DNA from: Piromyces finnis
Taxonomy: Eukaryota; Neocallimastigomycota; Neocallimastigomycetes; Neocallimastigales; Neocallimastigaceae
Direction of reading: 5' to 3'
NCBI GenBank assembly: GCA_002104945.1
Contig: MCFH01000003.1
Location: forward strand, 62,001-126,000
DNA length: 64,000 nt
The position numbers and the translations under genes were made by a program. Every line of letters begins with the position of its first letter. Positions within the stretch are counted from its first letter, which is position 1. Of this stretch, positions 53,337 to 63,303 are shown piece by piece. The notes under the pieces are model-generated. The model was not told the origin of the DNA. It did not search any database and saw nothing but the letters and a program-made list of their open reading frames with translations.

Positions 53337-54940
53337 TAAATGAAAAATATGATAGCAGAAAAATCAATAATATAAAGGATATAATGGAAGAAAATATAAT
53401 TAAAAATAAGAAAGAAGAATGTTCATTATTTATAAATGATAATACAGCAAATAATAATAATATAAATAATGATTTATTTAATAATACTAATATTCCAGAT
53501 AATAAACTTGGAAAAAATTATGTTAATAATTATAATATTAATTATGATAAAAATAACAAACTGAATGATATGATATTAATTGGAAATTATAATGAAAATT
53601 GTAAAACAGATTTTGATTATATAAATAATGGAAATGATAATAATATAGAAAGTGATAATAATAGTGATATTTGTAAAGACAATAATAATGTTATGATAAA
53701 TATTAATGAGAATAACAACAAAAGAAATATGAATGATAATTATCTATATTCAAATACGAATAATAATAGAAATATGCTAAACAATTTTATTGAAGATTTT
53801 ATAACTAAAAGATTTGTATACATTGATGGAGTTCAATATTATAAACAAAATGATTTATTAAGAAAAGTTATTACAAATAGTGATGAAAAATGGAAACTAA
53901 TTAATGAAGCTCACTCTATTGGTCATGAAGGAACATACAAGACATATCACAGACTAAGAAGAGATTATTTTTGGAAAGGTATGACAAAGGATATTAAATT
54001 ATTTATTAAATGTTGTCATAAATGTCAAACACGTAAACCGCAACCAACTAATATGTATCCGGAAGATTTAGCAACTCCTCCTGGTTTACCATTTAGTAGA
54101 GTTGGTTTAGATTTAATAGGTCCGTTATATACCACTGCTAGAGGAAATAAATATATAATCGTATTGGTAGATTATTTAACCAAATGGGTGGAAGCAGAAC
54201 CTTTAATGAAAACGGAATCTGAGGATGTAATAAGATTCCTTACTAATGTATTTTCAAGACATGGTATACCAGAAGTATTAATTACAGATAATAGACCACA
54301 ATTCATATCTGATATAACAAAAGCTTTTCTAGATTTACATGATGTATATGTTCATTATATTAGTACCTATCATCCAGCCTCAAATGGAGAAGTTGAAAAT
54401 AGAAATAGAGAAATATCAAAATACTTACGATTATTAGGAAAGAAAAATAAAGATTGGGATGAAACACTACCTAGTGCATTATGGGCCCTTAGAACTGCAA
54501 AAAACGAAGTTACAAAATTTAGTAGTTTTGAACTCCTATACGGAAGAAGAGACCTCCAACCATTTGAACTTAGTATCAATGTTGATAAAAGGTTAAAAGA
54601 AGAAAATGAAGAAGAATATTATATTAGGAAATTTATAAATCATAACCAATGGATTAAAGAAGCAATAAATAATATTGAAACAGCTAATGAGCTATGGAAA
54701 GATAGAAGAAGACAAATCAAAAGACTACGTAGTGAATTTAAGCCTGGTGATTTAGTTCTAATTAGAAATTTTAATAGAAGAAAATTAGATCCTTATTATC
54801 TTGGACCTCTAAAAATTGTAAAACAACAACTTAATACTGTAACAGTATGCGATCCAATTACAAATGATATTGCAGAAAGAAATATTCATTTAAAGAATGT
54901 AATTCCCTATATTAGTAGTTTTATTGAAATGAAACATTAA
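53108..54940 (+). CDS. E7 integrase-only Pol (610 aa)
   Basis: Residues 1-~215 are Asn-rich low complexity, including the AAT repeat tract. From ~220 the protein aligns with the integrase end of E5 Pol: zinc finger HSIGHEGTY to CHKCQ (~268-305), DDE core GLDLIGPLY (~332), TDNRPQF (~392), SNGEVENRN (~428), then the RNFNRRKLDPYYLGPLKIV tail. All HHCC and DDE residues are present. No protease, RT YxDD or RNase H sequence remains between gag and integrase, yet the frame is open, so this is a clean replacement. Translation is likely by -1 frameshift from gag, the ATG at 53108 being internal. Confidence 0.9.
53274..53338 (+). repeat. AAT trinucleotide repeat
   Basis: About 20 uninterrupted AAT units encoding poly-Asn within the E7 Pol linker; likely length-variable. 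Confidence 0.9.
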
Positions 54941-54993
54941 TGAAAAATACGACGACTTCAAGGGACGAAGTCTTATTTAAAGTGGGGGCCTCC

Positions 54994-55754
54994 TGATACA
55001 AGATGCATAGAAAAATATAATATTTTAAATATTTTATGAATAATATCTAATCCTTTTATAAATTGTATATCAATTACTAATGATAATAATAATTAAACTA
55101 TATTAGTATAAATTATTATGACGCAAATGTTACACATACATTAGAATAATTAGTTACACAAGAAAGGAAAAGATATAAAAGAGAGTGTTAAAGCAGAAGA
55201 TATCAAGAGAGAGAACTTTTCATTTATAAATAATATTTGATATTTTAGTTTTAAGTATTAGTTTTATTTTATTTTATTTTTATATTAATAGTTTTCGTTT
55301 AAGTTAGTTTTAGGTTAATAATTACGTATTTAGTATTTATTATATTTCCTTCAGTTTAAAATATTAGTTATAAAAGAAAAGAATATTTATTGTTTATTTT
55401 TACTATTTCAGAAAAGTTATATTTTATCATTAATAATACTTTCATCAACATATTTTTATATTTACACATTATATTTAACTATTTATATTTATTCAATAAT
55501 AACTTTCGATCCTATTAGTATTGAATGTTATTAATGTTATAATCATAATAATAATAATAATTAAATAAAGAATCTTTAAACCAAAATCTATTTAATTATA
55601 TTATTATAAAATTTATTATTTTTATTATTTATTTTTATTATTATAAAATAGAAATAAATACAATATTAACTAATATATTATTCATATATCATTCCCTATT
55701 GCTAACGTTCATAATTATATTTTATTTATGGTGTTTTTGAAATATATTGCATCA
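54994..55754 (+). repeat. E7 3' LTR (761 bp)
   Basis: Partner of 50548-51307. Followed by TTTTT whose last T begins the reversed end of LTR B-L (TGGTAACGG, 55759-55767). Confidence 0.93.
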
Positions 55755-55758
55755 TTTT

Positions 55759-55791
55759 TGGTAACGGATTGGTGTAAAATATTGTATTAGT
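55759..55791 (-). repeat. Displaced ends of LTR B-L and LTR C-L
   Basis: 55759-55767 is the reverse complement of the LTR B end (CCGTTACCA); 55768-55772 is ATTGG, the complement of the CCAAT target of LTR C-L; 55773-55791 is the reverse complement of the LTR C end. These pieces complete the LTRs at 24063-24881 only if the segment between the D copies is flipped. Confidence 0.78.
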
Positions 55792-56397
55792 TGTAAAGTC
55801 AGACACTAAACCGAATAGATTAGGATATCTAACCTATTACAATAACACAAAAATTTGAGAAATAAAATAAAAAATTGTTTTATAAAATATCTTTTATTAT
55901 AATAGAATTTTAATAATAACAATTACATCGATAAAATGATGAAAAATATCTTCTATTTATATTTTTCCTAAATACATTTATATTATATTATAACTATTTA
56001 TTTCTTATATATTATTATTTAAAATCTACACTAAAATCTTAATTATTAATAAATATTTAAACTATAACTATTTTTAGTAAAATACAATTGGCAATTCAAA
56101 TTAAGTACTATTTAATTTGAATATGTGCCCATGTATTATTGATATATTAATCATTTATTATTTATCTATTTCTATAAAAAAACAATACTAAAACTAGGGA
56201 TTTAAATTGAGAATATTAATTTACTTGTTAAACATTAAAAATAAATTAATAATTTATTTTGTTTTAAACTTTAATTATTAATAAATAAATTATGTCTCAT
56301 TTTCTTTTTCTGAATATAATTTGTGTAACTTAAACAATAATACTTGTGGCTTAAGTTACATTAAAGATATCAAACAGAGGCGTTTGATGTCTTTACA
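55792..56397 (-). repeat. E6 3' LTR (606 bp)
   Basis: Plus strand TGTAAAGTCAGACAC to GATGTCTTTACA. Followed on the plus strand by ATCTCTCTCTCT, the complement of the polypurine tract, then a segment shared with E2b. Confidence 0.95.
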
Positions 56398-56433
56398 ATC
56401 TCTCTCTCTAAGTCGAGCTCCTGCGAGATTAAT

Positions 56434-59400
56434 TTATAAGGAATCTTTTCTCGAAGGAATTTCAATTACAAATGGTTGGTATCTGTGCTTGATTAGATTA
56501 CCACCTTTATTCTTTCTTATTCTCATGGAGGAGTCATTCAACTTATGTTTTGACTTTTTAGAGTTTCTTTCGAACTCTTGTATTAATTGTTTGTCCGGGA
56601 TCTGATCTTCAGAAACCCAAGTGGATTTGTCAAATCCTTTCCACGATAACTTATAAAATGTCTCACCATTAACAGATTTCATCTTCTCAATTTTTTCTGG
56701 AATTTTTTCAATTAAATCTGTGCTAAGATGAATATTTCTTTTCCTACTATTAGACCTATCTATAAACTCGTTTTCAAAGTATGGTTCTAACAATGAGACA
56801 TGAAAGACTGGATGACATCTCATTGTCTTTGGGAGTTTCAATTTAAAAGCGAGAGAACTAACTTTTTCAATTATTTCAAATGGACCAAGCATTTGAGGTG
56901 CTAATTTCTTCTTCAAGTTAGTTCTCGGAGAATCTTTCAATAACCATACCTTCTTTCCCACTTCAAATTCCGGGGGACTCATTCTTTTCATATCGGCATA
57001 TTTCTTATATGTTTCTTTTGCTTTTTCTAAGTTTCCTTTTAATAATTTAAAGTTTTCACTCATATCAATTACTCTTTGTTCAGCTCTACTAGGTCTATCA
57101 TTAGCCGGGATTTCCAAGCTGAACTTTGGATGAAAACCATAATTAGCAAAGAATGGGGATTGATTTATAGATTGCTGTAAAGTATTATTATAAGCAAATT
57201 CAGCAAACGGGATAAGATCAACCCAGTTATTCTGCTTTTTATTGATAAAACAACGGAAATATTGTTCTAATATGCCGTTCACCCTCTCCGTTTGACCATC
57301 TGTCTGCGGATGGTTAGCAGTTGACAATGAATGATTGATATTAAGAAGGTCACAAAGTCTTGACCAGAAATCAGAAGTAAATTGCGAGCCTCTATCAGAA
57401 ATAATGGAATTAGGAAGACCATGCAAACGGAAGACATTGGCAATAAAAGCATCAGCAGCAATTGAAGCAGTAGGAAGACAACGTAAAGGAATGGCGTGAG
57501 CAAATTTAGTAAATCTATCGACAACAACCATAAGTGTAGTCATATCTCTGGACTTAGGAAGATCAACAATAAAGTCGATAGAGATATCAGACCAAGGCCT
57601 ACTAGGAGTGTCCAAAGGGGATAACAATCCATAAGGCTTATGTCTAGGGACTTTGGATTTGCAACAAGTCACGCAAGATTTAATAAAGGATTTAACATCT
57701 GAATGAAATCTTGGCCACCAAAAGTTTCTTGAAATAAGTTCGACAGTTTTCTTAATGCCGAAATGGCCAGCAGCAACAGAATCATGATGGAGTTCCAAAA
57801 CTCTAGTCCTAAGAGATTTAGGAACATAAATAAGATTATTAAATAACAAAAATCCTTCACCGTCAATAATAACTTTATCAATATTTTTAATAGGTGCATT
57901 ACTTGTAGAACCATTCATTTTAAATTGAACAATGGAATTATACAAATCGTCATTTTTAAGTTCTGATAAAATAGAATCTATTAAAGGTTTGTTATCACTA
58001 TGATGAAGCGAAATAGTAAGACAAGAAACATCAGAGTTAATAACATTCACTAAATGATCACTTCTACGAGACAGAATGTCAGGCTTACCAGATTTCTTAC
58101 CAGCTCTATAAATGAGTTTAAAGTCAAATCTGGATAAGAACAAATTCCATCTAATTTGTCTCTGAGATAACATTTCAGGTTTTCTAGGAAATGTTAAGTT
58201 CTTGTGATCGGTATAAATTATGAACTGATGGCGTGCACCCTCTAAGTAATGACGCCATTCTTCAAGTGCAACTATAATGGCTAACAGTTCCTTGTCATAT
58301 ATAGGATAGTTTCTTTGACAACTCGTCAAACTTTTAGAAAGAAATGCAATGGGATGTAATTTGCCGTCAAACTCTTGAGAGAGAATAGCACCGACAGCAT
58401 AATTACTAGCATCAGTTTCAACAATAAATTGTTTATTACTATCCGCATGTTTCAGAATAGGAGCTGACGTGAACAAAGTTTTTAATAAATTAAAAGCGTC
58501 CTGATCTTCTTTCACCCAGTTAAAAGCAACATTTTTTCTAGTGAGCTTGTGAAGAGGGTTTGCAATTTTAGCAAAGTCTTTAATAAAAATTCTGTAATAG
58601 TTACATAGACCAATAAAAGACTGAACCTCTTTAACATTCTTGGGAACCGGCCAATCGAGAATTGCTTTAACTTTATTTTCATCCATTTGCAACCCATCTT
58701 TTGAAATGACATAACCAAGAAAAGTGGTTTTCTTAACATCAAACTCACATTTTTCTAATTTAACATAAAGATTATTTTCGAGTAGTTTCTTAAGTACCTT
58801 TTTAACATGCTCGTGATGCTCTTCGATATTATTAGAATAAATAAGGATATCATCAATATATGAGATAACAAAATCATCTAAATAATCACTAAGAACATCG
58901 TTAATAAAGTGTTGAAAGGTTGCAGGTGCATTCTTTAATCCAAAAGGCATAACCAGATATTCAAAATGACCATACCTAGTACGAAAAGCCGTTTTGTATT
59001 CATCACCTTCTTTAATACGAACAAGATTATAAGCGGATTTAAGGTCTAGTTTGGTAAAAATCTTAGCATTTTTCACCCTATCCAAAAGGTCACTTATTAA
59101 AGGTAAAGGATATGAATTACGAATTGTAATATCATTCAACCTTCTATAATCAATACAAAGTCTTAAGGAACCGTCCTTCTTTTTAACAAACAAAATTGGG
59201 GCACCAGCAGGAGACGATGATTTCCTAATGAAACCTTTATTTAAATTTTCATCTATATACTTTTTAAGTTCCTCTCTTTCAACTTCAGTTAATGGATACA
59301 ATGGTCCATAAAATAAAGTTGAATCATCCTTAAGCTTGATTTCGCAATCATAAGGTCTATGAGGAGGTAACACTTCACAATTTTTTTCATTAAACACTTC

Positions 59401-61038
59401 ACTAAATTCTAAATATTGGGTTGGTACGGAGACCAATTTATCTTTATTAATATCCTTTTCATTATTATTATTATTATTACTACATGATTCATTATTATTA
59501 TTACATGTTTCATTAATTTTCGTTACAATACATTTAACCTTTTTATTAAAACTAATATATTCCTCATCGCTATCATCTTCATCATTAATGGTTCTAACAA
59601 GGCGGCCTTTAATATACTCCTTTTCTTCAGGGTTTTTTAAAGGGGCTGTAGAGACAGATTTTACTGTTTTAGTTAAACTTCGGTCAAGAACATCATGATC
59701 TAGCTGGCTTTTTTGAGACTTCTTTCTTTGCTTCCTTCTTCTTTTACCTTGGTTACAGTGTCTAGCACAATAACCGGAACTAAAAGCAATTTTCTTAGGA
59801 TCATAAAAAGCTTCAGGATTATGCTTTTTGATCCAAGGTAACCCAAGAATAACATCAACTCCAGGAACCTTTAAGCTATACAGCTGAATAACTTCATAAT
59901 GGTTCCTATATCTTAGCATACATTTCTCCGACTTTTCCCAGACTCTGGAAATTCCATCATTGACTCCGGAAACACGGAATGGGTCAATATTCTCAAATTT
60001 AATGCCAAGATCCTCAGCAATATCCGGGTTAATAAAATTTAACTCGGAACCAGAATCAATCAACACCTTGATTTTTGCTTCGGGGACCTCGTTAGTACTT
60101 AAATAAAAGTCAATAAAATTCAAATCATCTTTTTTGTCCATTACTCCTACTTTATAAATTTTCGGTTCAACAATCTTAGGAGTTTTTTCTTTAATTATTC
60201 TAAAAACCTTCTTGGGTTTTACTCTATTTGGACAATTAAATTTAAAATGTCCAGGTTTTTTACACAAAAAACAAACCCCCTTTCTCCTTTCTTCTTCAAA
60301 CGTTCTTGGGCTCTCATCATAATTATTACTAGTTCCTTGAATATTTACATAACGTTTACGCTTCTTATCAGCACTAATTCTAAAAACGTCAACATCCATA
60401 GGATCATTAGCCCTTCTATTATTAAAATAAAACTCACTCAAAGAATTCCTTTTCATCATATCTTCAACTAATATTGTTGAGGATATTAAATGTTCCATAG
60501 ATGACGGGTTTGTTTCGACAAACGCCAATTTCTCTCTAAGTAATGGATTTAAACCTTTCAGAAACATATAGATCTTAGCACTTTCGTTAAAGTTGGAATT
60601 TTGACTAACTCGTTGAAACTCGGTGATATAATCAACTACTTGACCAAGTTTTCTTTGTCTAATGTTATCGAGTTTACCGTTTGCAACAACAGTGTCATAT
60701 CGATCACTACCGAAATTAGCTCTGAGGCGATCTATAAATTCATCATAATGGTTCAATACATTACTATTATTCCTCATAAGCGATGATGCCCATTCCAGGG
60801 GTCTACCAGAGAAGTAGGAAATAACGAAATCAACCCGGACGCGATCTGTATTGTACAGTGCCGGTCGAGTTCGAAATACCAATTCTACTCTAGTTAAAAA
60901 CCCATCTAAATCTCTATGTCTACCAGTAAACAACGGAGGAGCATTGATAATGTTCCCTGGATTTACTGTAGAACCACCACCTCTTTCTTCCATTTCTTCT
61001 AAATTTAAATTATCAAAAGTATTAATTAATTCCTCCAA
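56434..61038 (-). CDS. gag-pol: E6 Gag-Pol polyprotein with chromodomain (1534 aa)
   Basis: Gag is ~1-250 (PPLFTGRHRDLDGFLTRVEL), with CCHC CFLCKKPGHFKFNC near 251. Protease VLIDSGSELNFI is near 326. RT covers ~590-800 with KLDLKSAYN and YIDD near 726. RNase H has VETDASNYAVG (~873). Integrase: HHCC (~1084), IDFIVDLPK (~1156), SDRGSQFTS (~1215), DGQTERVNG (~1246). The end carries a clear chromodomain, FYKLSWKGFDKSTWVSEDQI (~1466-1485). The frame begins with TTG at 61038; the first in-frame ATG is 60993 and there is none between it and the upstream stop, so initiation is probably at 60993. No lesions seen. Confidence 0.94.
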   Translation of the reverse strand: MEELINTFDNLNLEEMEERGGGSTVNPGNIINAPPLFTGRHRDLDGFLTRVELVFRTRPALYNTDRVRVDFVISYFSGRPLEWASSLMRNNSNVLNHYDEFIDRLRANFGSDRYDTVVANGKLDNIRQRKLGQVVDYITEFQRVSQNSNFNESAKIYMFLKGLNPLLREKLAFVETNPSSMEHLISSTILVEDMMKRNSLSEFYFNNRRANDPMDVDVFRISADKKRKRYVNIQGTSNNYDESPRTFEEERRKGVCFLCKKPGHFKFNCPNRVKPKKVFRIIKEKTPKIVEPKIYKVGVMDKKDDLNFIDFYLSTNEVPEAKIKVLIDSGSELNFINPDIAEDLGIKFENIDPFRVSGVNDGISRVWEKSEKCMLRYRNHYEVIQLYSLKVPGVDVILGLPWIKKHNPEAFYDPKKIAFSSGYCARHCNQGKRRRKQRKKSQKSQLDHDVLDRSLTKTVKSVSTAPLKNPEEKEYIKGRLVRTINDEDDSDEEYISFNKKVKCIVTKINETCNNNNESCSNNNNNNEKDINKDKLVSVPTQYLEFSEVFNEKNCEVLPPHRPYDCEIKLKDDSTLFYGPLYPLTEVEREELKKYIDENLNKGFIRKSSSPAGAPILFVKKKDGSLRLCIDYRRLNDITIRNSYPLPLISDLLDRVKNAKIFTKLDLKSAYNLVRIKEGDEYKTAFRTRYGHFEYLVMPFGLKNAPATFQHFINDVLSDYLDDFVISYIDDILIYSNNIEEHHEHVKKVLKKLLENNLYVKLEKCEFDVKKTTFLGYVISKDGLQMDENKVKAILDWPVPKNVKEVQSFIGLCNYYRIFIKDFAKIANPLHKLTRKNVAFNWVKEDQDAFNLLKTLFTSAPILKHADSNKQFIVETDASNYAVGAILSQEFDGKLHPIAFLSKSLTSCQRNYPIYDKELLAIIVALEEWRHYLEGARHQFIIYTDHKNLTFPRKPEMLSQRQIRWNLFLSRFDFKLIYRAGKKSGKPDILSRRSDHLVNVINSDVSCLTISLHHSDNKPLIDSILSELKNDDLYNSIVQFKMNGSTSNAPIKNIDKVIIDGEGFLLFNNLIYVPKSLRTRVLELHHDSVAAGHFGIKKTVELISRNFWWPRFHSDVKSFIKSCVTCCKSKVPRHKPYGLLSPLDTPSRPWSDISIDFIVDLPKSRDMTTLMVVVDRFTKFAHAIPLRCLPTASIAADAFIANVFRLHGLPNSIISDRGSQFTSDFWSRLCDLLNINHSLSTANHPQTDGQTERVNGILEQYFRCFINKKQNNWVDLIPFAEFAYNNTLQQSINQSPFFANYGFHPKFSLEIPANDRPSRAEQRVIDMSENFKLLKGNLEKAKETYKKYADMKRMSPPEFEVGKKVWLLKDSPRTNLKKKLAPQMLGPFEIIEKVSSLAFKLKLPKTMRCHPVFHVSLLEPYFENEFIDRSNSRKRNIHLSTDLIEKIPEKIEKMKSVNGETFYKLSWKGFDKSTWVSEDQIPDKQLIQEFERNSKKSKHKLNDSSMRIRKNKGGNLIKHRYQPFVIEIPSRKDSL

Positions 61039-61111
61039 CTCTAATACAAAAACACATAAAATTAAAATTAAGTAAAATAACGAGGGTTTCTTACTATTAT
61101 TTCAAGTAAGT

Positions 61112-61149
<38 letters not shown>

Positions 61150-61545
61150 TAAAATTTTCGTCTTCTAACAATAAGTTAATAAGTTATTACAGACTCTCTC
61201 TGTATAATTACAGTGTCGAACAAGTTATTAACTAATGTTAATTCCAAACTTCAGCCGTAGTAATAGTCTTTTTCAAATACGAATTATTCGGTGAAGCGTT
61301 CCGATTGATTAAAGTATTCTTGTAGTCCGGTAGAATATCCCAAAGTTCTTGATAATCTTCCTTAGGTAGCCTTAGCAAAATATTCAAAAATTTCTTCTAT
61401 TTCTTCAAGTAGAGTTTTCCAAAAAGTTCTTATATTTCTTCTAGTAGAATTCTTCTATTTGTCCTAGTAGAATCTTCCCAAAAGTTCTTCTATTTCTTCT
61501 TGATACCCTAACGTATTCGTAACTATCTGTTTAGGTAATTGTTAT
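61039..61545 (-). other. E6 5' leader with A32 tract and short repeats
   Basis: 507 nt between the PBS and gag. It holds a run of 32 A in the mRNA sense (complement of 61115-61146) and, at 61380-61510, four to five imperfect copies of a TTCTTCTATTTCTTC plus AGTAGAA motif (plus-strand reading). No ORF. Position suggests an untranslated leader and perhaps packaging signals. Confidence 0.55.
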
Positions 61546-61715
61546 TGTAAAGTCAGACACTAAACCGAATAGATTAGGATATCTAACCTATTACAATAAC
61601 ACAAAAATTTGAGAAATAAAATAAAAAATTGTTTTATAAAATATCTTTTATTATAATAGAATTTTAATAATAACAATTACATCGATAAAATGATGAAAAA
61701 TATCTTCTATTTATA
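61535..61715 (-). promoter_or_regulatory. E6 self-priming PBS, primer segment and TATA box
   Basis: ATAACAATTAC directly after the 5' LTR (complement of 61535-61545) is an 11-nt perfect complement of GTAATTGTTAT in the LTR (complement of 61670-61680). TATAAATA (complement of 61708-61715) is 35 nt upstream. The primer is identical to that of E2b. Confidence 0.77.
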
Positions 61716-62151
61716 TTTTTCCTAAATACATTTATATTATATTATAACTATTTATTTCTTATATATTATTATTTAAAATCTACACTAAAATCTTAATTAT
61801 TAATAAATATTTAAACTATAACTATTTTTAGTAAAATACAATTGGCAATTCAAATTAAGTACCATTTAATTTGAATATGTGCCCATGTATTATTGATATA
61901 TTAATCATTTATTATTTATCTATTTCTATAAAAAAACAATACTAAAACTAGGGATTTAAATTGAGAATATTAATTTACTTGTTAAACATTAAAAATAAAT
62001 TAATAATTTATTTTGTTTTAAACTTTAATTATTAATAAATAAATTATGTCTCATTTTCTTTTTCTGAATATAATTTGTGTAACTTAAACAATAATACTTG
62101 TGGCTTAAGTTACATTAAAGATATCAAACAGAGGCGTTTGATGTCTTTACA
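61546..62151 (-). repeat. E6 5' LTR (606 bp)
   Basis: Partner of 55792-56397; one T/C difference noticed (near 56106 versus 61862). Confidence 0.95.
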
Positions 62152-62156
62152 TTAGT

Positions 62157-62175
62157 TAAATGTATTAGTTAAATA
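62157..62175 (-). repeat. Remaining piece of displaced LTR C-L
   Basis: Continues 55773-55791 after removal of E6 and one TTAGT; ends in AAATA (62171-62175), the complement of TATTT, against LTR D-R. Confidence 0.7.
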
Positions 62176-63303
62176 TGTGAAGATATTAACTGGATTGAAA
62201 ACAAATTCAGATAATATCTATAATTAATTAAACATAATAATTATAATTAAATAATTTCAATAATTATTTTAAAACACTTTTAAAAGTCACCTTTTAAATT
62301 TTGATTCAGTGAAAGGGTTATGATTTCAAAAATTTAATATCAATACACTATAACCCTTAACCAAAAATAAGCAAGTACGAAATAAGGTGTAACTCGCCAA
62401 AAACGATCGCTACGGCTGTAAGTGCTACGGTGATGAAACTAGGTTTATTGGAAAGCTTAGGAAGAAAGCTACAATTTGGTACAATCGCGGTCCTTCTAAC
62501 TGATCATTTAAGGAAGTTATGATCATTTAAAGATTTTATTAGGTAAATTAAAATCAATATGATATCAAGTATGGATCATAAATATTTCTTATGACTTGAT
62601 GAAATTAAAAATATATCAATAGGAATTTTAGTTATATTAATTTAATTAATGATAACGATTGTTACTAAAAATAGAACTAGACCCATTTAGGTGTAACAGT
62701 TAACACCTATAAATTAAATAATCTTAATTATTATAAAATAGGTTAACGGCAAGTTTTATTAGAAATAATTTTGAAAATAATAATTATTTAATTATAACAA
62801 ATATGTTATGGTAATATCAATTAATAATGATGAATTATTAATTGAATAGTTTTTATAATTACTAATTAGGATCAACTGTTTAAATGATTAATCATATGTT
62901 TATTTTATTTTATGTCATGACAAACAAACAAACAAACAATCTTATTACTTATTTAATTATATTACTAATATATTACATGTAATACTTTATTCTTATTAAT
63001 ATCAATTTAATAATCTGAACAAAGAATATAAAAGAAAATGAATTGAATTCGATTTTAATTCTTTGTAAAGATTATAGTTATAATCTTAATTATATAGTTA
63101 CTTATAATATCATTTATATTATTATTATTAAATAAATAAAAAATTTATAAAAAATTATTTTAAAGTAAATATAAATTTTTCATTTTTCATTTGGGAGTTT
63201 AAGGTGTTATTTTATAATTAAATTTAATTTCTTAAAAAACATTTTTACTATATAATTAATAACATTCTGACCTGGCCGCATAACCAAACCCAAAAACTTA
63301 ACA
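62176..63303 (-). repeat. LTR D-R (1128 bp), inverted copy of LTR D-L
   Basis: Reverse complement of 24882-26009 with a few substitutions and the same length. On the minus strand its flanks are TAACA before (complement of 63304-63308) and TATTT after (complement of 62171-62175), the mirror of the mismatched flanks of D-L. Confidence 0.9.

Larger units (their letters stand above)
50548..55754 (+). mobile_element. E7: LTR element with Gag and integrase but no RT
   Basis: LTRs of 760 and 761 bp (50548-51307, 54994-55754; one A indel noticed), right flank TTTTT (55755-55759), left flank resolved to the tRNA-Thr-side T run. tRNA-type PBS, gag with zinc knuckle, -1 frameshift module, then a pol ORF that goes from an Asn-rich stretch straight to integrase. 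Polypurine tract AAAGTGGGGG at 54979-54988. Near-identical LTRs argue that it moved recently, so reverse transcription must have come from another element. Confidence 0.92.
55792..62151 (-). mobile_element. E6: Ty3/Gypsy chromovirus with chromodomain
   Basis: LTRs of 606 bp (55792-56397, 61546-62151; one substitution noticed), TSD TTAGT (55787-55791 and 62152-62156), a single long Gag-Pol ORF on the minus strand, self-priming PBS beside the right LTR and polypurine tract AGAGAGAGAGAT beside the left LTR. Inserted in the displaced end of LTR C. It appears intact and is the likely helper for E2b. Confidence 0.94.

Noticed and set aside
56321-56605. 94-codon plus-strand ORF at the E6 3' end
   Set aside because: Overlaps the E6 LTR and the end of Gag-Pol in antisense; no independent support.
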